Shown here piece after piece: positions 17,798-26,087 of a DNA stretch of 64,000 nucleotides. The position numbers were made by a program, and so were the translations under genes. This DNA is from Caulobacter sp. CCH9-E1 (lineage in GTDB: Bacteria; Pseudomonadota; Alphaproteobacteria; Caulobacterales; Caulobacteraceae): positions 1 through 64,000 of the forward strand of contig NZ_LSJA01000109.1 in assembly GCF_001556515.1 (NCBI RefSeq), given 5' to 3'. Each line of letters begins with the position of its first letter. Position 1 is the first letter of the stretch. The notes under the pieces are model-generated. The model searched no databases, had not been told where the DNA came from, and saw only the letters and a list, made by a program, of their open reading frames with translations.

Positions 17798-20323
17798 CTA
17801 GAACGAGAAGGTCAGGCGACCATAGTAGTAGCCGCCGTTGATGCCGTAGGGCGAGAACGACGGATATTGGGTGACGCAGCCGCCGCCGGAGGCGACGCAG
17901 GCGGCCTGATAGGCGGCCGTGAACTTGTCCGGATACTTGTTGAACAGGTTGTTGGCCCCGATCGCGGCGACGACGCCCTTCGGGAACTTGTAGGAGAGCT
18001 CGGCGTCGGTGATCGCCGTGGCGCTGGCCACGGTGTTCAGCAGCGGACCGGTGCCCGGATCGGAGAGCGCCTCGGCCTTGCCGTAGAAGGTCTCGGTCAC
18101 GTTCAGCGACAGCTTGCCGAACGTGTAGAGACCGTTCAGGCCGACCTTGTACTTCGGAGCGGCCTTCTCGAGCAGCGAGGCGGCGTTGCCGGCGAACAGG
18201 ACCTGGCCGGTCGGGAAGGCGGTGCTGGTGACGCCCAGGGCGGCCGGCGCCGACTTGACCTTGGTGATCTTGGTCTTGTTGACGTTGCCGCTCAGCGTCC
18301 AGTCGATCCGGCCGTAGGCGCCCAGGTCGGTGGGGTAGGAGATCACCACGTCGATACCCTGGGTGCGGGTGTCGAGGCCGTTGGAGAAGATATTGATGCC
18401 GGTGCTGGTCACGGTGCTGTCCAGCACGTTGCCGTTGGCGGCGATCGCGGCGTTGACGTTCGGGTTGACGATCACGCCGTTGCGCATGCCGTAGACCGAG
18501 CTGGAGCCGAAGATCCGGTCCCTGAGCTTGATCTGGTAGGCGTCGATCGTGGCCGTCAGCTTATCGAACGGGTGGGCCACGACGCCGAGGCTGAAGTTCG
18601 TCGACTTCTCCGGCTTCAGCTTGTCGATGCCCAGGAGGCGCGCGGCGCTGGAGTTCGGGGCCAACTGCACGAAGGCGCTGGTCGGCGAGACGTTGGTGGC
18701 CGAGTAGAAGGATTCCGCCAGGGTCGGGGCGCGGAAGCCGGTCGACACCGTGCCGCGCAGGGCGAACTTCTCATTGAAGTCGTAGCGGCTGGTCAGCTTG
18801 GCGACGGTGGTGTCGCCAAAGTCGCTGAACTTCTCGTAGCGGAGCGCGGCGTCGACCTTCCAGGCCTCGACCGGCGTGGCGGCGATGTCGGTATAGACCG
18901 CCCAGCTGGTGCGGGCGTGGCCGCCGGCGTCGGTTTTCGAGAAGCCCGGATACGACTGCGAGCCTTCCTTGTAGGTCGAGGCCGCGTCGCCCGCGCCGAT
19001 CCGGTAGGTGTCGCGGCGTTGTTCGTAGCCGAAGGCGACATCCAGCGGAGCCGAGAGCCCCACGTCGAACCCGCGGCGGACATCCAGGTTGTTCGTCCAC
19101 TGGGTCGTGCCCCAGCTGCCGGCGTGGAACGAGGTCGGGGTGAAGCCCTTGGTCGTCAGGGTCGAGGTGTCCGCGTAGAGGCTGGCGTTGGCCGAGTCTT
19201 CGACGCGGACCTCGATGGCGTCCTTGCCGTAGGTCGACGACAGGTCGACGTCCCAGCCGACGACCTTGCCCGAGAGGCCGAAGGTCAGGGCGTAGTCGTC
19301 CTCAATGATGCGCTCGCGGGGGCTGAAGCCCAGCGGGAAGGGCCGGTCGGCGGCGCCTTGCTTGCCCTGGATGCGGTTGTAGCGGCGGTAGTTCTCGTAG
19401 GCCGAGGCGTCCTTGTGGCCGTAGGTGCCGAACGAATAGAGCTCGAAGTCGGCGGGCAGTTCCACGCCGGCGTTGAAGGCCACGTTCTGCATCCGATACT
19501 CGGCGTCGCCGGAGATCAGGTTCAGGTTGGGATAGCCTGGGATCTTGCTTTCGATCGCGTTGTGGGCGGCCGAATAGCTGGGGCTGGCGGGGTTGAACAC
19601 CCGCTGGTCGGGCAGGCCGCGGTTCGAGAAGCCGTGGTACTTGGCCTCGACGGTCAGGTTCAGGTAGCTGGTCTCGGTCGGCGCCATGCCGATGTTGACC
19701 GATCCGCCGGCCGTCTTGCCGCCGCCGTCGAAGTATTCGCCGCCGGTAGCCGAGATCGAGCCGCCCGAGGCGTTCTTCTTCAGGATGATGTTGACGACGC
19801 CGGCGATGGCGTCGGTGCCGTACTGGGCGGCGGCGCCGTCGGTCAGCACTTCGATGCGGCCGATGCCGGCCATCGGGATGAAGCCGAGGTCAGCGGCCGC
19901 GGCGCCTTGATAGACGCCCGACAGGACCGCGAGGTTGCCGGTGGTGTGACGGCGCTTGCCGTTGACCAGCACCAGGGCCTGGTTGGGCGAGAGGCCGCGC
20001 AGGCGGGCCGAAAGGGTCAGGTTGGCGGTGTCGCCGCCGAAGGCCTGGGCGTTGAACGACGGCACCAGATTGGCGAGGCCGAGGCGCAGGTCCACCTGGC
20101 CGGTGCGCTCGAGCGTGCTGGTGTCGACGACCTGGACGGGGGCGGGGCTGTCGATGACGCGCAGGCCTGTCTGACGCGTGCCCGTGACGATGATGGTGTC
20201 GACCTCGGTCTGGTCGGGCGGCGTGGCGGCCGCATCGGCGGCGAAAGCGCTGACAGAGTATCCGATAGTAACAGACAAGACGGAAATACCCGCCAACAGT
20301 GCGGGTTTAAAACGCCGATTCAT
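17798..20323 (-). CDS. TonB-dependent outer-membrane receptor
   Basis: An 841-residue outer-membrane transporter. It has a signal peptide (about 1-28), a TonB-box-like segment TIIVTGTR, and a plug domain with LVLVNGKRRHTTG and the conserved DAIAGVVNIILKK. A 22-strand barrel follows, ending in an aromatic C-terminus (YYYGRLTFSF). The ligand cannot be assigned. No linked substrate-binding or catabolic gene is present. The start ATG has a GAGGGGG Shine-Dalgarno. Caulobacter genomes encode many such receptors. Confidence 0.92.
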   Translation of the reverse strand: MNRRFKPALLAGISVLSVTIGYSVSAFAADAAATPPDQTEVDTIIVTGTRQTGLRVIDSPAPVQVVDTSTLERTGQVDLRLGLANLVPSFNAQAFGGDTANLTLSARLRGLSPNQALVLVNGKRRHTTGNLAVLSGVYQGAAAADLGFIPMAGIGRIEVLTDGAAAQYGTDAIAGVVNIILKKNASGGSISATGGEYFDGGGKTAGGSVNIGMAPTETSYLNLTVEAKYHGFSNRGLPDQRVFNPASPSYSAAHNAIESKIPGYPNLNLISGDAEYRMQNVAFNAGVELPADFELYSFGTYGHKDASAYENYRRYNRIQGKQGAADRPFPLGFSPRERIIEDDYALTFGLSGKVVGWDVDLSSTYGKDAIEVRVEDSANASLYADTSTLTTKGFTPTSFHAGSWGTTQWTNNLDVRRGFDVGLSAPLDVAFGYEQRRDTYRIGAGDAASTYKEGSQSYPGFSKTDAGGHARTSWAVYTDIAATPVEAWKVDAALRYEKFSDFGDTTVAKLTSRYDFNEKFALRGTVSTGFRAPTLAESFYSATNVSPTSAFVQLAPNSSAARLLGIDKLKPEKSTNFSLGVVAHPFDKLTATIDAYQIKLRDRIFGSSSVYGMRNGVIVNPNVNAAIAANGNVLDSTVTSTGINIFSNGLDTRTQGIDVVISYPTDLGAYGRIDWTLSGNVNKTKITKVKSAPAALGVTSTAFPTGQVLFAGNAASLLEKAAPKYKVGLNGLYTFGKLSLNVTETFYGKAEALSDPGTGPLLNTVASATAITDAELSYKFPKGVVAAIGANNLFNKYPDKFTAAYQAACVASGGGCVTQYPSFSPYGINGGYYYGRLTFSF

Positions 20324-20617
20324 AAACTACCCCCTCATTCTGTTTATTAAAGCGATTAGATTCCCCTGTCCGTGACGTTTTTCTCCCTACGATTATATTT
20401 TTTGACGCGGGCACTCAAAAACATCGGCAACTAGCCGATCTATTCATTGGGGGTGGAAGTTTCGGCGTTCGGCAATGAGCGCGCGGCCGGAAAGCGCCAT
20501 AACCGCGCCGACGCCCGATGGGCGCCGTTTTGCGCGGCGGTCGATCTCGGATTTTAGGCAGAACGACGTTTTTATTCGTGGTCGGAAGTCACGCGGAGCG
20601 TGTCCGGGCCAATCTGC
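20324..20617 (-). other. Upstream region of the TonB receptor gene, no gene seen
   Basis: About 290 relatively AT-rich bases. It contains a small perfect hairpin, ATCGGC-AACTA-GCCGAT (20424-20440), and a GATTC methylation site near 20357. No Fur or Zur box of good quality is visible. It should hold the receptor's promoter. Confidence 0.4.
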
Positions 20618-20968
20618 TCACGCGCAAAGGCGCATCGGTTCGGCCATTTCGTCGGTCTCTTCGGTCTCGAACAGATCGAAGGCTTCCTCCCACGCCGTCA
20701 GGCGGGAATCGCGGAGTTCGGCGTCATCCGTGATCCGCACGATCTGGTCCTCGCGGTCATTCCAGACGAGGCCGATATCGGTGACCCGCTCGGCGTCGCG
20801 GCCCAGCAGCAGGAAGATGTCGGCCTTGGCGGCGCGCTCGTGGCTGATCCGGCGCAGGGTGCGGCCGCCGCCGAGGTCGCGATGGATGTCGGCATAGTCG
20901 AGCACGGCCGAGATCATGGCGGCGTTGACGGGGGCGACGGCCCAGGGGGAACAGGCGAAGCGCGACAT
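20618..20968 (-). CDS. Hypothetical acidic protein, divergent from a WYL regulator
   Basis: A 116-residue protein of unknown function. It begins MSRFACSPWAVAPVNAA, has a basic middle (RTLRRISHERAAKADIFLLLG) and an acidic C-terminal half rich in Asp and Glu. No signal peptide or membrane segment is seen. ATG 20968 has AGGAG nearby. Opposite-strand frames are Arg/Ser-rich and not credible. It is transcribed divergently from the WYL regulator 77 bases away, so it may be that regulator's target. Confidence 0.7.
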   Translation of the reverse strand: MSRFACSPWAVAPVNAAMISAVLDYADIHRDLGGGRTLRRISHERAAKADIFLLLGRDAERVTDIGLVWNDREDQIVRITDDAELRDSRLTAWEEAFDLFETEETDEMAEPMRLCA

Positions 20969-21045
20969 CAAGGGCTCCTCTCCAATCTCGACGTCTTGAA
21001 GATTGTCCGCGCGCTGCGACAGAAACGGTCGTATAAGCTGGCGCC

Positions 21046-22029
21046 ATGCGACACGAGAAAGCCACCCGCCTTCTGGACCTAGCCCGGATGCTGGCCGGAT
21101 CCGCCGAGGGCCTCACCCTGGACGAGATGGCCCAGGCCTTGGGCGTCGGCCGTCGCACCGCCGAGCGGATGCGCGACGCGGTCTGGACAGCCTTCCCGCA
21201 GATGGAGGCGATCGACGATCCGCCCACCAAGCGGTTTCGCATCCCGTCGGGCCTGGACGGCGTGTTTCAGACCCCCACCGCCGAGGAACTGGCGGCCCTG
21301 CGCACGGCGGCCGACAACTACAAGGCGTCCGGCGCGGACGCGCGCGCGGCTTCTCTCTATGCGCTTGAGGCCAAGCTGCTGGCCGCCCTGCGCGGCTCGG
21401 CTCGGCGACGCGTCGCGCCCGACGTCGAGGCCCTGGTCCAGGCCGAGACCATCGCCATCCACGCCGGCCCGCGCCCTTTCGAAGACGAGGCCGTGCTGGC
21501 CGCGATCCGCGCCGCCATCAAGGGCCTTCAGGCGCTGTCGTTCCGCTATGAAGGCGGCAGCACGCCGGGGCGCACCCGGGAGGTGACGCCGCTGGGCGTC
21601 CTGTTCGGCCGCAGCAACTATCTGGTGGCGATGGAGGGCAAGGGCGGCAAGCCGCGCTCGTGGCGCTTGGACCGGATGAGCGACCTTAAGGTGCTCGACA
21701 AGCCCGCGTCGCCGCCCGAGGACTTCTCGCTGCAGGCCTTCGCCGACGAGAGCTTCGGCATCTATCACGACGAGATCCAGGACGTGGTCCTTCGGATCAA
21801 GCCGGAGGGGGCGGAGGACGCGCTGCGCTGGCGCTTCCACGCGACGCAGCAAGTCAGCCAGGAAGCCGACGGCTCGGTGCGGGTCACCTTTCGCGCCGGG
21901 GGCATGCGCGAATTGGCGTGGCACCTCTTCACCTGGGGCGACAAGATCGAAATCGTCGGCCCCAAGGCCCTGAAGGACAAGATGATCGAGGAGCTTCAGG
22001 AAGCTGGTCGCGCGCACGGGGCGTGGTAG
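21046..22029 (+). CDS. WYL-domain transcriptional regulator
   Basis: A 327-residue regulator. The N-terminal helix-turn-helix (about 12-45, TLDEMAQALGVGRRTAERM) is followed by a WYL domain around residues 160-230 (LGVLFGRSNYLVAMEG, with RSWRLDRMSDL), and a WCX-type C-terminal extension. WYL domains bind nucleic-acid or nucleotide ligands and often control defence or stress genes. It is followed eight bases later by rlmJ, so the two are probably cotranscribed, and it is divergent from a small unknown gene. Confidence 0.88.
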   Translation: MRHEKATRLLDLARMLAGSAEGLTLDEMAQALGVGRRTAERMRDAVWTAFPQMEAIDDPPTKRFRIPSGLDGVFQTPTAEELAALRTAADNYKASGADARAASLYALEAKLLAALRGSARRRVAPDVEALVQAETIAIHAGPRPFEDEAVLAAIRAAIKGLQALSFRYEGGSTPGRTREVTPLGVLFGRSNYLVAMEGKGGKPRSWRLDRMSDLKVLDKPASPPEDFSLQAFADESFGIYHDEIQDVVLRIKPEGAEDALRWRFHATQQVSQEADGSVRVTFRAGGMRELAWHLFTWGDKIEIVGPKALKDKMIEELQEAGRAHGAW

Positions 22030-22037
22030 GGACGGGG

Positions 22038-22874
22038 ATGAACTACCGCCACGCCTTCCACGCCGGCAACTTCGCCGACCTGCACAAGCACACGATCCTG
22101 CTGGCCATGCTGTCGGCCTTGCAGGGGCGAAGCGAGGCGCTGGCGGTCATCGACACCCATGCCGGCGCGGGCGCCTATGACCTGGCCGGCGAGATGGCGC
22201 GGCGCTCGGGCGAGGCGCAGGCGGGGATCTTCCGATTGAAGGCGGCCAGCGACGCGCCGGCGGTGTTCGGGCCGCTGCTGGCGGCGGTGCTCAAGATCAA
22301 CAGCGGCCAGGCGGGCGATCTCTATCCGGGCTCGCCGCTGCTGATCGCGCGCGCGCTTCGCAAGGCCGACCGCTATGCGGGCTGCGAACTGCGCCTCGAC
22401 GACATGACCCTGCTCAGCAAGACGCTGGCGCCCTACGCCAACGCCCAGGCCCTGCAAGCCGACGGCTTCGCCACCGCCGTAGCCCAGGCGGGCCGGGGCG
22501 GGCGGGCTTTCGTGGTCATCGATCCGCCGTTCGAGCGGCCGGACGACTACGCCCGCATCGCCGAGACCACGCGCGCGGTGCTCAAGCGCGCGCCCGACGC
22601 GGCCTTGGCGATCTGGCTGCCGCTTAAGGACCTCGAGACGTTCGACGCCTTTCTGCGCGCGATGGAAACCGTCATCCCAAAAAGTGTAGGGGGGGACCTG
22701 CTAGTCGCCGAACTCCGTCTGAGGCCTCTGATCGATCCCATGAAGATGAACGGCAGCGCGATGGTGATGGTCGGCGCGCCGGCCAGCGTCGAGGCGGCGG
22801 CCGTCGAAGCCGGCGACTGGATCGCCGCGCGCCTCGGCGAGGCCGGCGGCCGCTCGCGCGTCTGGCGGATCTGA
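22038..22874 (+). CDS. rlmJ: 23S rRNA (adenine(2030)-N6)-methyltransferase RlmJ
   Basis: SAM-dependent enzyme that methylates A2030 of 23S rRNA. The 278 residues start with the family hallmark MNYRHAFHAGNFADLHKH. AVIDTHAGAGAYDL forms the SAM-binding loop, and the catalytic N6-methyltransferase motif DPPFE is present. GACGGGG precedes the ATG, eight bases after the WYL regulator gene. The next gene begins one base after the stop. Confidence 0.93.
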   Translation: MNYRHAFHAGNFADLHKHTILLAMLSALQGRSEALAVIDTHAGAGAYDLAGEMARRSGEAQAGIFRLKAASDAPAVFGPLLAAVLKINSGQAGDLYPGSPLLIARALRKADRYAGCELRLDDMTLLSKTLAPYANAQALQADGFATAVAQAGRGGRAFVVIDPPFERPDDYARIAETTRAVLKRAPDAALAIWLPLKDLETFDAFLRAMETVIPKSVGGDLLVAELRLRPLIDPMKMNGSAMVMVGAPASVEAAAVEAGDWIAARLGEAGGRSRVWRI

Positions 22875-22875
22875 C

Positions 22876-24153
22876 TTGAAGCCCAAGGCCGCGCCTAGCT
22901 TCGCCGAAGCCCTGCCGGTCTGGCTGAAGATTGGCGTGCTGGGCTTTGGCGGCCCCGCCGGCCAGATCGCCCTGCTCCATAAGGAAGTGGTCGAGTCCCG
23001 CGACTGGGTCGACGAGGACGAGTTCGCGCGGGCCCTGAGTTTCTGCATGCTCTTGCCCGGACCCGAGGCGCAGCAACTGGCGACCTGGCTGGGCTGGCGT
23101 CTGCACGGCATTCGAGGCGGCGTGGCGGCGGGGCTATTGTTCGTCCTGCCGGGCCTGCTGGTGATGCTGGGGCTGTCGGCGCTCTATATCGTCTACGGCC
23201 GTTCCGACTGGGCCGCGCCGGTGCTGCTGGGGCTGAAGGCGGCGGTGGTGGCGCTGGTGCTGCAGGCGCTGCTGAAGATCGGCAAGAGGGCGGTGAAGGA
23301 TCGACTGACCGCCTTCGTCTGCGGCGCGGCCTTCGCGCTGCTGGCCTTCACGGCCGTGCCGTTTCCGCTGGTGGTGCTGGGCGCGGGCGTGCTGGGCTGG
23401 CTGGCGGCCAAGGACACCGCCGAGCCCGTCGCCCAATCCGCGACGCCCGCGAAGGGGCGGGGGCTCACGGCGCTGGTCTGCCTTGGCCTGTGGCTGGCGC
23501 CGATCGGCTTGGCGTGGCTGCTGGCGCCGGCCTCGACCCTGGCCTGGATGGGCCTGGCTTTCGGCGGCCTGGCCGCGATCAGCTTCGGCGGGGCCTATGC
23601 GGCCCTGGCCTATCTGGGACAGGCGGCGTCGGCGTTCGGCTGGCTGACGGCGACCCAGATGCTCGACGGCCTGGGTCTGGCCGAGACCACGCCGGGACCG
23701 CTGATCCTGGTCTTCGTCTTCGTCGGCTTCGTCGGCGCCTTCCAGACCGCGCCGCCGGAGTGGGCGTGGGTCCTCGCGGTGCTGGGCGGACTGATGGCGG
23801 CCTGGACCACCTTCGCGCCGTCGTTCCTCTGGATCTTCGCGGGCGGGCCGCTGTTCGAGCGCTGGGGCCGTCGCCCGCGTCCCGCGCGCGCCCTGGCGCT
23901 GATCTCGGCCGCCGCCGTCGGGGTCATCGGCCAGCTAGCCCTGTGGTTCGCCATTCACCTGCTGTTCCGCTCTGGTCACACGCTGGAGGCGGGGCCCCTG
24001 CGGATTCTGCTGCCCGATCTCGCGAGCCTGGACTATGCGGCGCTGGGCCTCGTGGCCCTGGCGCTAGCCTTGGCGAGCCGCGTGCCGATGCTGGTCATGA
24101 TCGCCGTGCTGGCGGTCGCCGGCGTGCTCCTGAAAGCGGCGGGCCTGAGTTAA
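22876..24153 (+). CDS. ChrA-family chromate/anion transporter
   Basis: A 425-residue inner-membrane protein of the CHR family with two homologous halves, each opening with a KIGVLGFGGPAGQIALL- or LAAISFGGAYAAL-type motif and carrying several hydrophobic helices. ChrA proteins export chromate or, in many genomes, an unidentified anion. The only workable start is TTG 22876, one base after the rlmJ stop. The N-terminus SFAEALPVWLKIGVLGFGGP aligns with the family. No chrB regulator is adjacent, so a chromate role is not assured. Confidence 0.85.
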   Translation: MKPKAAPSFAEALPVWLKIGVLGFGGPAGQIALLHKEVVESRDWVDEDEFARALSFCMLLPGPEAQQLATWLGWRLHGIRGGVAAGLLFVLPGLLVMLGLSALYIVYGRSDWAAPVLLGLKAAVVALVLQALLKIGKRAVKDRLTAFVCGAAFALLAFTAVPFPLVVLGAGVLGWLAAKDTAEPVAQSATPAKGRGLTALVCLGLWLAPIGLAWLLAPASTLAWMGLAFGGLAAISFGGAYAALAYLGQAASAFGWLTATQMLDGLGLAETTPGPLILVFVFVGFVGAFQTAPPEWAWVLAVLGGLMAAWTTFAPSFLWIFAGGPLFERWGRRPRPARALALISAAAVGVIGQLALWFAIHLLFRSGHTLEAGPLRILLPDLASLDYAALGLVALALALASRVPMLVMIAVLAVAGVLLKAAGLS

Positions 24154-24238
24154 TATAACATTATTATTTTCGCGCTTGCGAACGGGAATTCCGTGTTATG
24201 CTGCGACGCACAAAATCGCGGCAGCCGGGAGCGCCCCC

Positions 24239-25012
24239 ATGGTTTCCTCGTCCTTCTTCCCTGAGTTCCAAGCCGACAAGATCGAGCCCGAACTGGCCCC
24301 CCGTCTGGCGGTCGGCGCGGCGTCGCCGTTGTGGCTGATGTTCGGCGGCGCGGCCGCCGCCGGCGCGGCCTATTGGTGGTGGGCCTCGCGCTGGCGCGAG
24401 GCGGTTAACCTCGAGGCGGTGCTGGCCTTGGCCCCCGAACCCGTCGCGCCCGCCGTCGAAGCCGAAGCGGTTCTGGCCTCCACCCCCGAGCCGATCGCAG
24501 AAGCCATGGCCGAGGCGGTCGAGGCCGTCGAGGTCGTGATGGACGCGGCCGAGGAGGCGGTGGAGACCTTCGCGGAGGCTACGCTGACCGCGGCCGAACC
24601 GGCGAACGACGCGGCGCTTGAGGCGGTCGAGGAAGTGGTCGACGTCGTCGAACTTGGGCCTGATCCCGAGGATGATGAAGACGACGAAGAAGAGGACGAT
24701 GAGGCATACTACGAGGACGCGCTTATGGTCGCGAAGCCGCTGACCGAGGAGGTCCCCGCCGAGCTCGACGCGGTCGCGGAGACGGTGGTCGCCGCCGGCG
24801 ATGACCTGACGCGTCTGGTAGGCGTCGGGCCGAAGCTGGCCGCCTCGCTGGCCGAGCTGGGCGTCACCACCTTCAGCCAGATCGCCGCCTGGACGCCCGA
24901 GGAACTGGCCGATATCGACCTGAAGCTGGGCCTGAAGGGCCGCGCCGAACGCGACGCCTGGATCGCCCAGGCCAAGCGCTTCGCCGCCGGGGTCGAGACG
25001 GCGACGGCCTAA
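24239..25012 (+). CDS. Membrane-anchored acidic protein with C-terminal helix-hairpin-helix domain
   Basis: A 257-residue protein. A hydrophobic segment lies near residues 30-50 (LWLMFGGAAAAGAAYWWWA). It is followed by a long, highly acidic Ala/Glu/Val-rich region that includes an Asp/Glu run, and then a helix-hairpin-helix-like domain (DDLTRLVGVGPKLAASLAEL and onward). The HhH module resembles those appended to various envelope and nucleic-acid-associated proteins. The function is unknown. ATG 24239 has GGGAG upstream. Its stop codon overlaps that of the convergent acetyltransferase gene (CTAA). Confidence 0.75.
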   Translation: MVSSSFFPEFQADKIEPELAPRLAVGAASPLWLMFGGAAAAGAAYWWWASRWREAVNLEAVLALAPEPVAPAVEAEAVLASTPEPIAEAMAEAVEAVEVVMDAAEEAVETFAEATLTAAEPANDAALEAVEEVVDVVELGPDPEDDEDDEEEDDEAYYEDALMVAKPLTEEVPAELDAVAETVVAAGDDLTRLVGVGPKLAASLAELGVTTFSQIAAWTPEELADIDLKLGLKGRAERDAWIAQAKRFAAGVETATA

Positions 25013-25539
25013 ACCTTTCCGGACCGCCGTTCCATCACCAGGATCGGCGACCCCTTGTAGGCAGCGTGGGTCTTCACGCGGAAGCCGACCTTGGTCGCAA
25101 GCGCGATCGAGGGCGCGTTCGCCACATTGATGATGCAGGGGACCACCGGCGGCGCCAGGGTCTCGTCGATCCAGGCCAGACCCGCCTCCACCGCTTCGGT
25201 CCCGAACCCCTGTCCGTGCGACCAGGCCGTCAGCACCCAGCCCATCTCGGGCAGGCCATAGAGGATGGGCTCCAGCTCGCGCCGCAGGTCCGCGAAGCCG
25301 ACCTCGCCGACATAGCGGCCGGTCGCTGTCTCGCGCACCGCCCAGTAGCCGAAGCCCAGCACCTCCCAGAGTCCGCGGGCGCGCATCAGACGCGTCCAGC
25401 TCTCCTCCTCGGTGAACGGGCGGCCGCCGACATGGCGCGTGACCAGCGGATCGGCCCACATGGCGCGGCTGTCCTCGAAATCGTCCAGGGTAGGCGGCGA
25501 CAGGGTCAGGCGCGGGGTCTTTAGAGTGGGAGCGGGCAT
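25009..25539 (-). CDS. GNAT acetyltransferase, RimJ/RimL-like
   Basis: A 176-residue acetyltransferase with the typical opening TLKTPRLTLSPPTLDDFE, the core YVGEVGFADLRRE, the acetyl-CoA region WSHGQGFGTEAVEAGLAWI, and the C-terminal NAPSIALATKVGFRV. Members acetylate protein N-termini or small molecules; the substrate here is unknown. It converges with the acidic HhH protein gene, sharing four bases at the stops. Confidence 0.87.
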   Translation of the reverse strand: MPAPTLKTPRLTLSPPTLDDFEDSRAMWADPLVTRHVGGRPFTEEESWTRLMRARGLWEVLGFGYWAVRETATGRYVGEVGFADLRRELEPILYGLPEMGWVLTAWSHGQGFGTEAVEAGLAWIDETLAPPVVPCIINVANAPSIALATKVGFRVKTHAAYKGSPILVMERRSGKV

Positions 25540-25606
25540 CGGCCGGTAGGGTTTGCGGATCGGATGCGCCGCAAGCTACACGGACGAGCCCTCCAGGAAA
25601 GAGCCC

Positions 25607-25984
25607 ATGACCTCGCCCGTCGACGCCATCGCCGCCCGCCGCAAGCTGACCAACAAGCTGATCGCCGCCAAGGACGCCGCCCGCCTGAAGCCGTTCTTTG
25701 ATCCGCGCATCACGGTGATCGCCGGCGACGGTTCGCTGCTGCTGGGCGCCGAGGACGTCCTGGCGGCGTTCGCCGGCCAGTTCGCGGAGAAGGGCTTCGT
25801 GGCCTATGTGCGCACGACCGAGGACATCGCCCTGAACGCCGACGGGAGCCGCGCCGCCGAGCGCGGGCGCTGGGTCGGCTCCTGGACGGACGCGCCCGAG
25901 CAGTCGGGGACCTATCTGGCGACCTGGAAGAAGGTGACTGGCCAGTGGATGATCGAGAACGAGCTGTTCGTGACGCTGGCGTGA
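25607..25984 (+). CDS. NTF2-like/SnoaL-fold protein (DUF4440 type)
   Basis: A 125-residue protein with a cone-shaped NTF2-like fold pattern: an N-terminal helix (DAIAARRKLTNKLIAAKD), then strands ending in the characteristic YLATWKKVTGQWMIENELF. Such proteins act as small lyases, isomerases or ligand binders, and no specific function can be given. ATG 25607 follows AGGAAAGAG. An in-frame upstream start would add unrelated sequence. Confidence 0.75.
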   Translation: MTSPVDAIAARRKLTNKLIAAKDAARLKPFFDPRITVIAGDGSLLLGAEDVLAAFAGQFAEKGFVAYVRTTEDIALNADGSRAAERGRWVGSWTDAPEQSGTYLATWKKVTGQWMIENELFVTLA

Positions 25985-25998
25985 CCAACGAGGCTGGA

Positions 25999-26042
25999 CG
26001 CCGCCCCATGACTCGGAATTAATTTCGCCGCACGGGGCGGCG
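25999..26042 (+). other. Long-loop hairpin between two plus-strand genes
   Basis: CGCCGCCCC (25999-26007) pairs perfectly with 26034-26042 around a 26-base AT-richer loop that contains a GACTC methylation site. No T tract follows. It may be a transcript end or leader structure before the DUF885 gene. Confidence 0.4.
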
Positions 26043-26087
26043 GCCTTACGCCTTCGTCCTCCAAATATGTCCTGGGGAGGAAAAGCC

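Noticed and set aside
17867..20350. Long open frame opposite the TonB receptor gene
   Set aside because: It mirrors the receptor's codons, is Gly/Arg/Val-rich without domains, and lacks a ribosome-binding site. It is a GC-rich shadow.
20475..20897. Plus-strand ORF overlapping the small acidic protein gene
   Set aside because: Ser/Arg-rich product without a Shine-Dalgarno; the minus-strand frame is the credible one.
24151..24170. Zur-like AT-rich site before the acidic HhH protein gene
   Set aside because: TATAACATTAT resembles half of the 7070 box but has no proper inverted arms.
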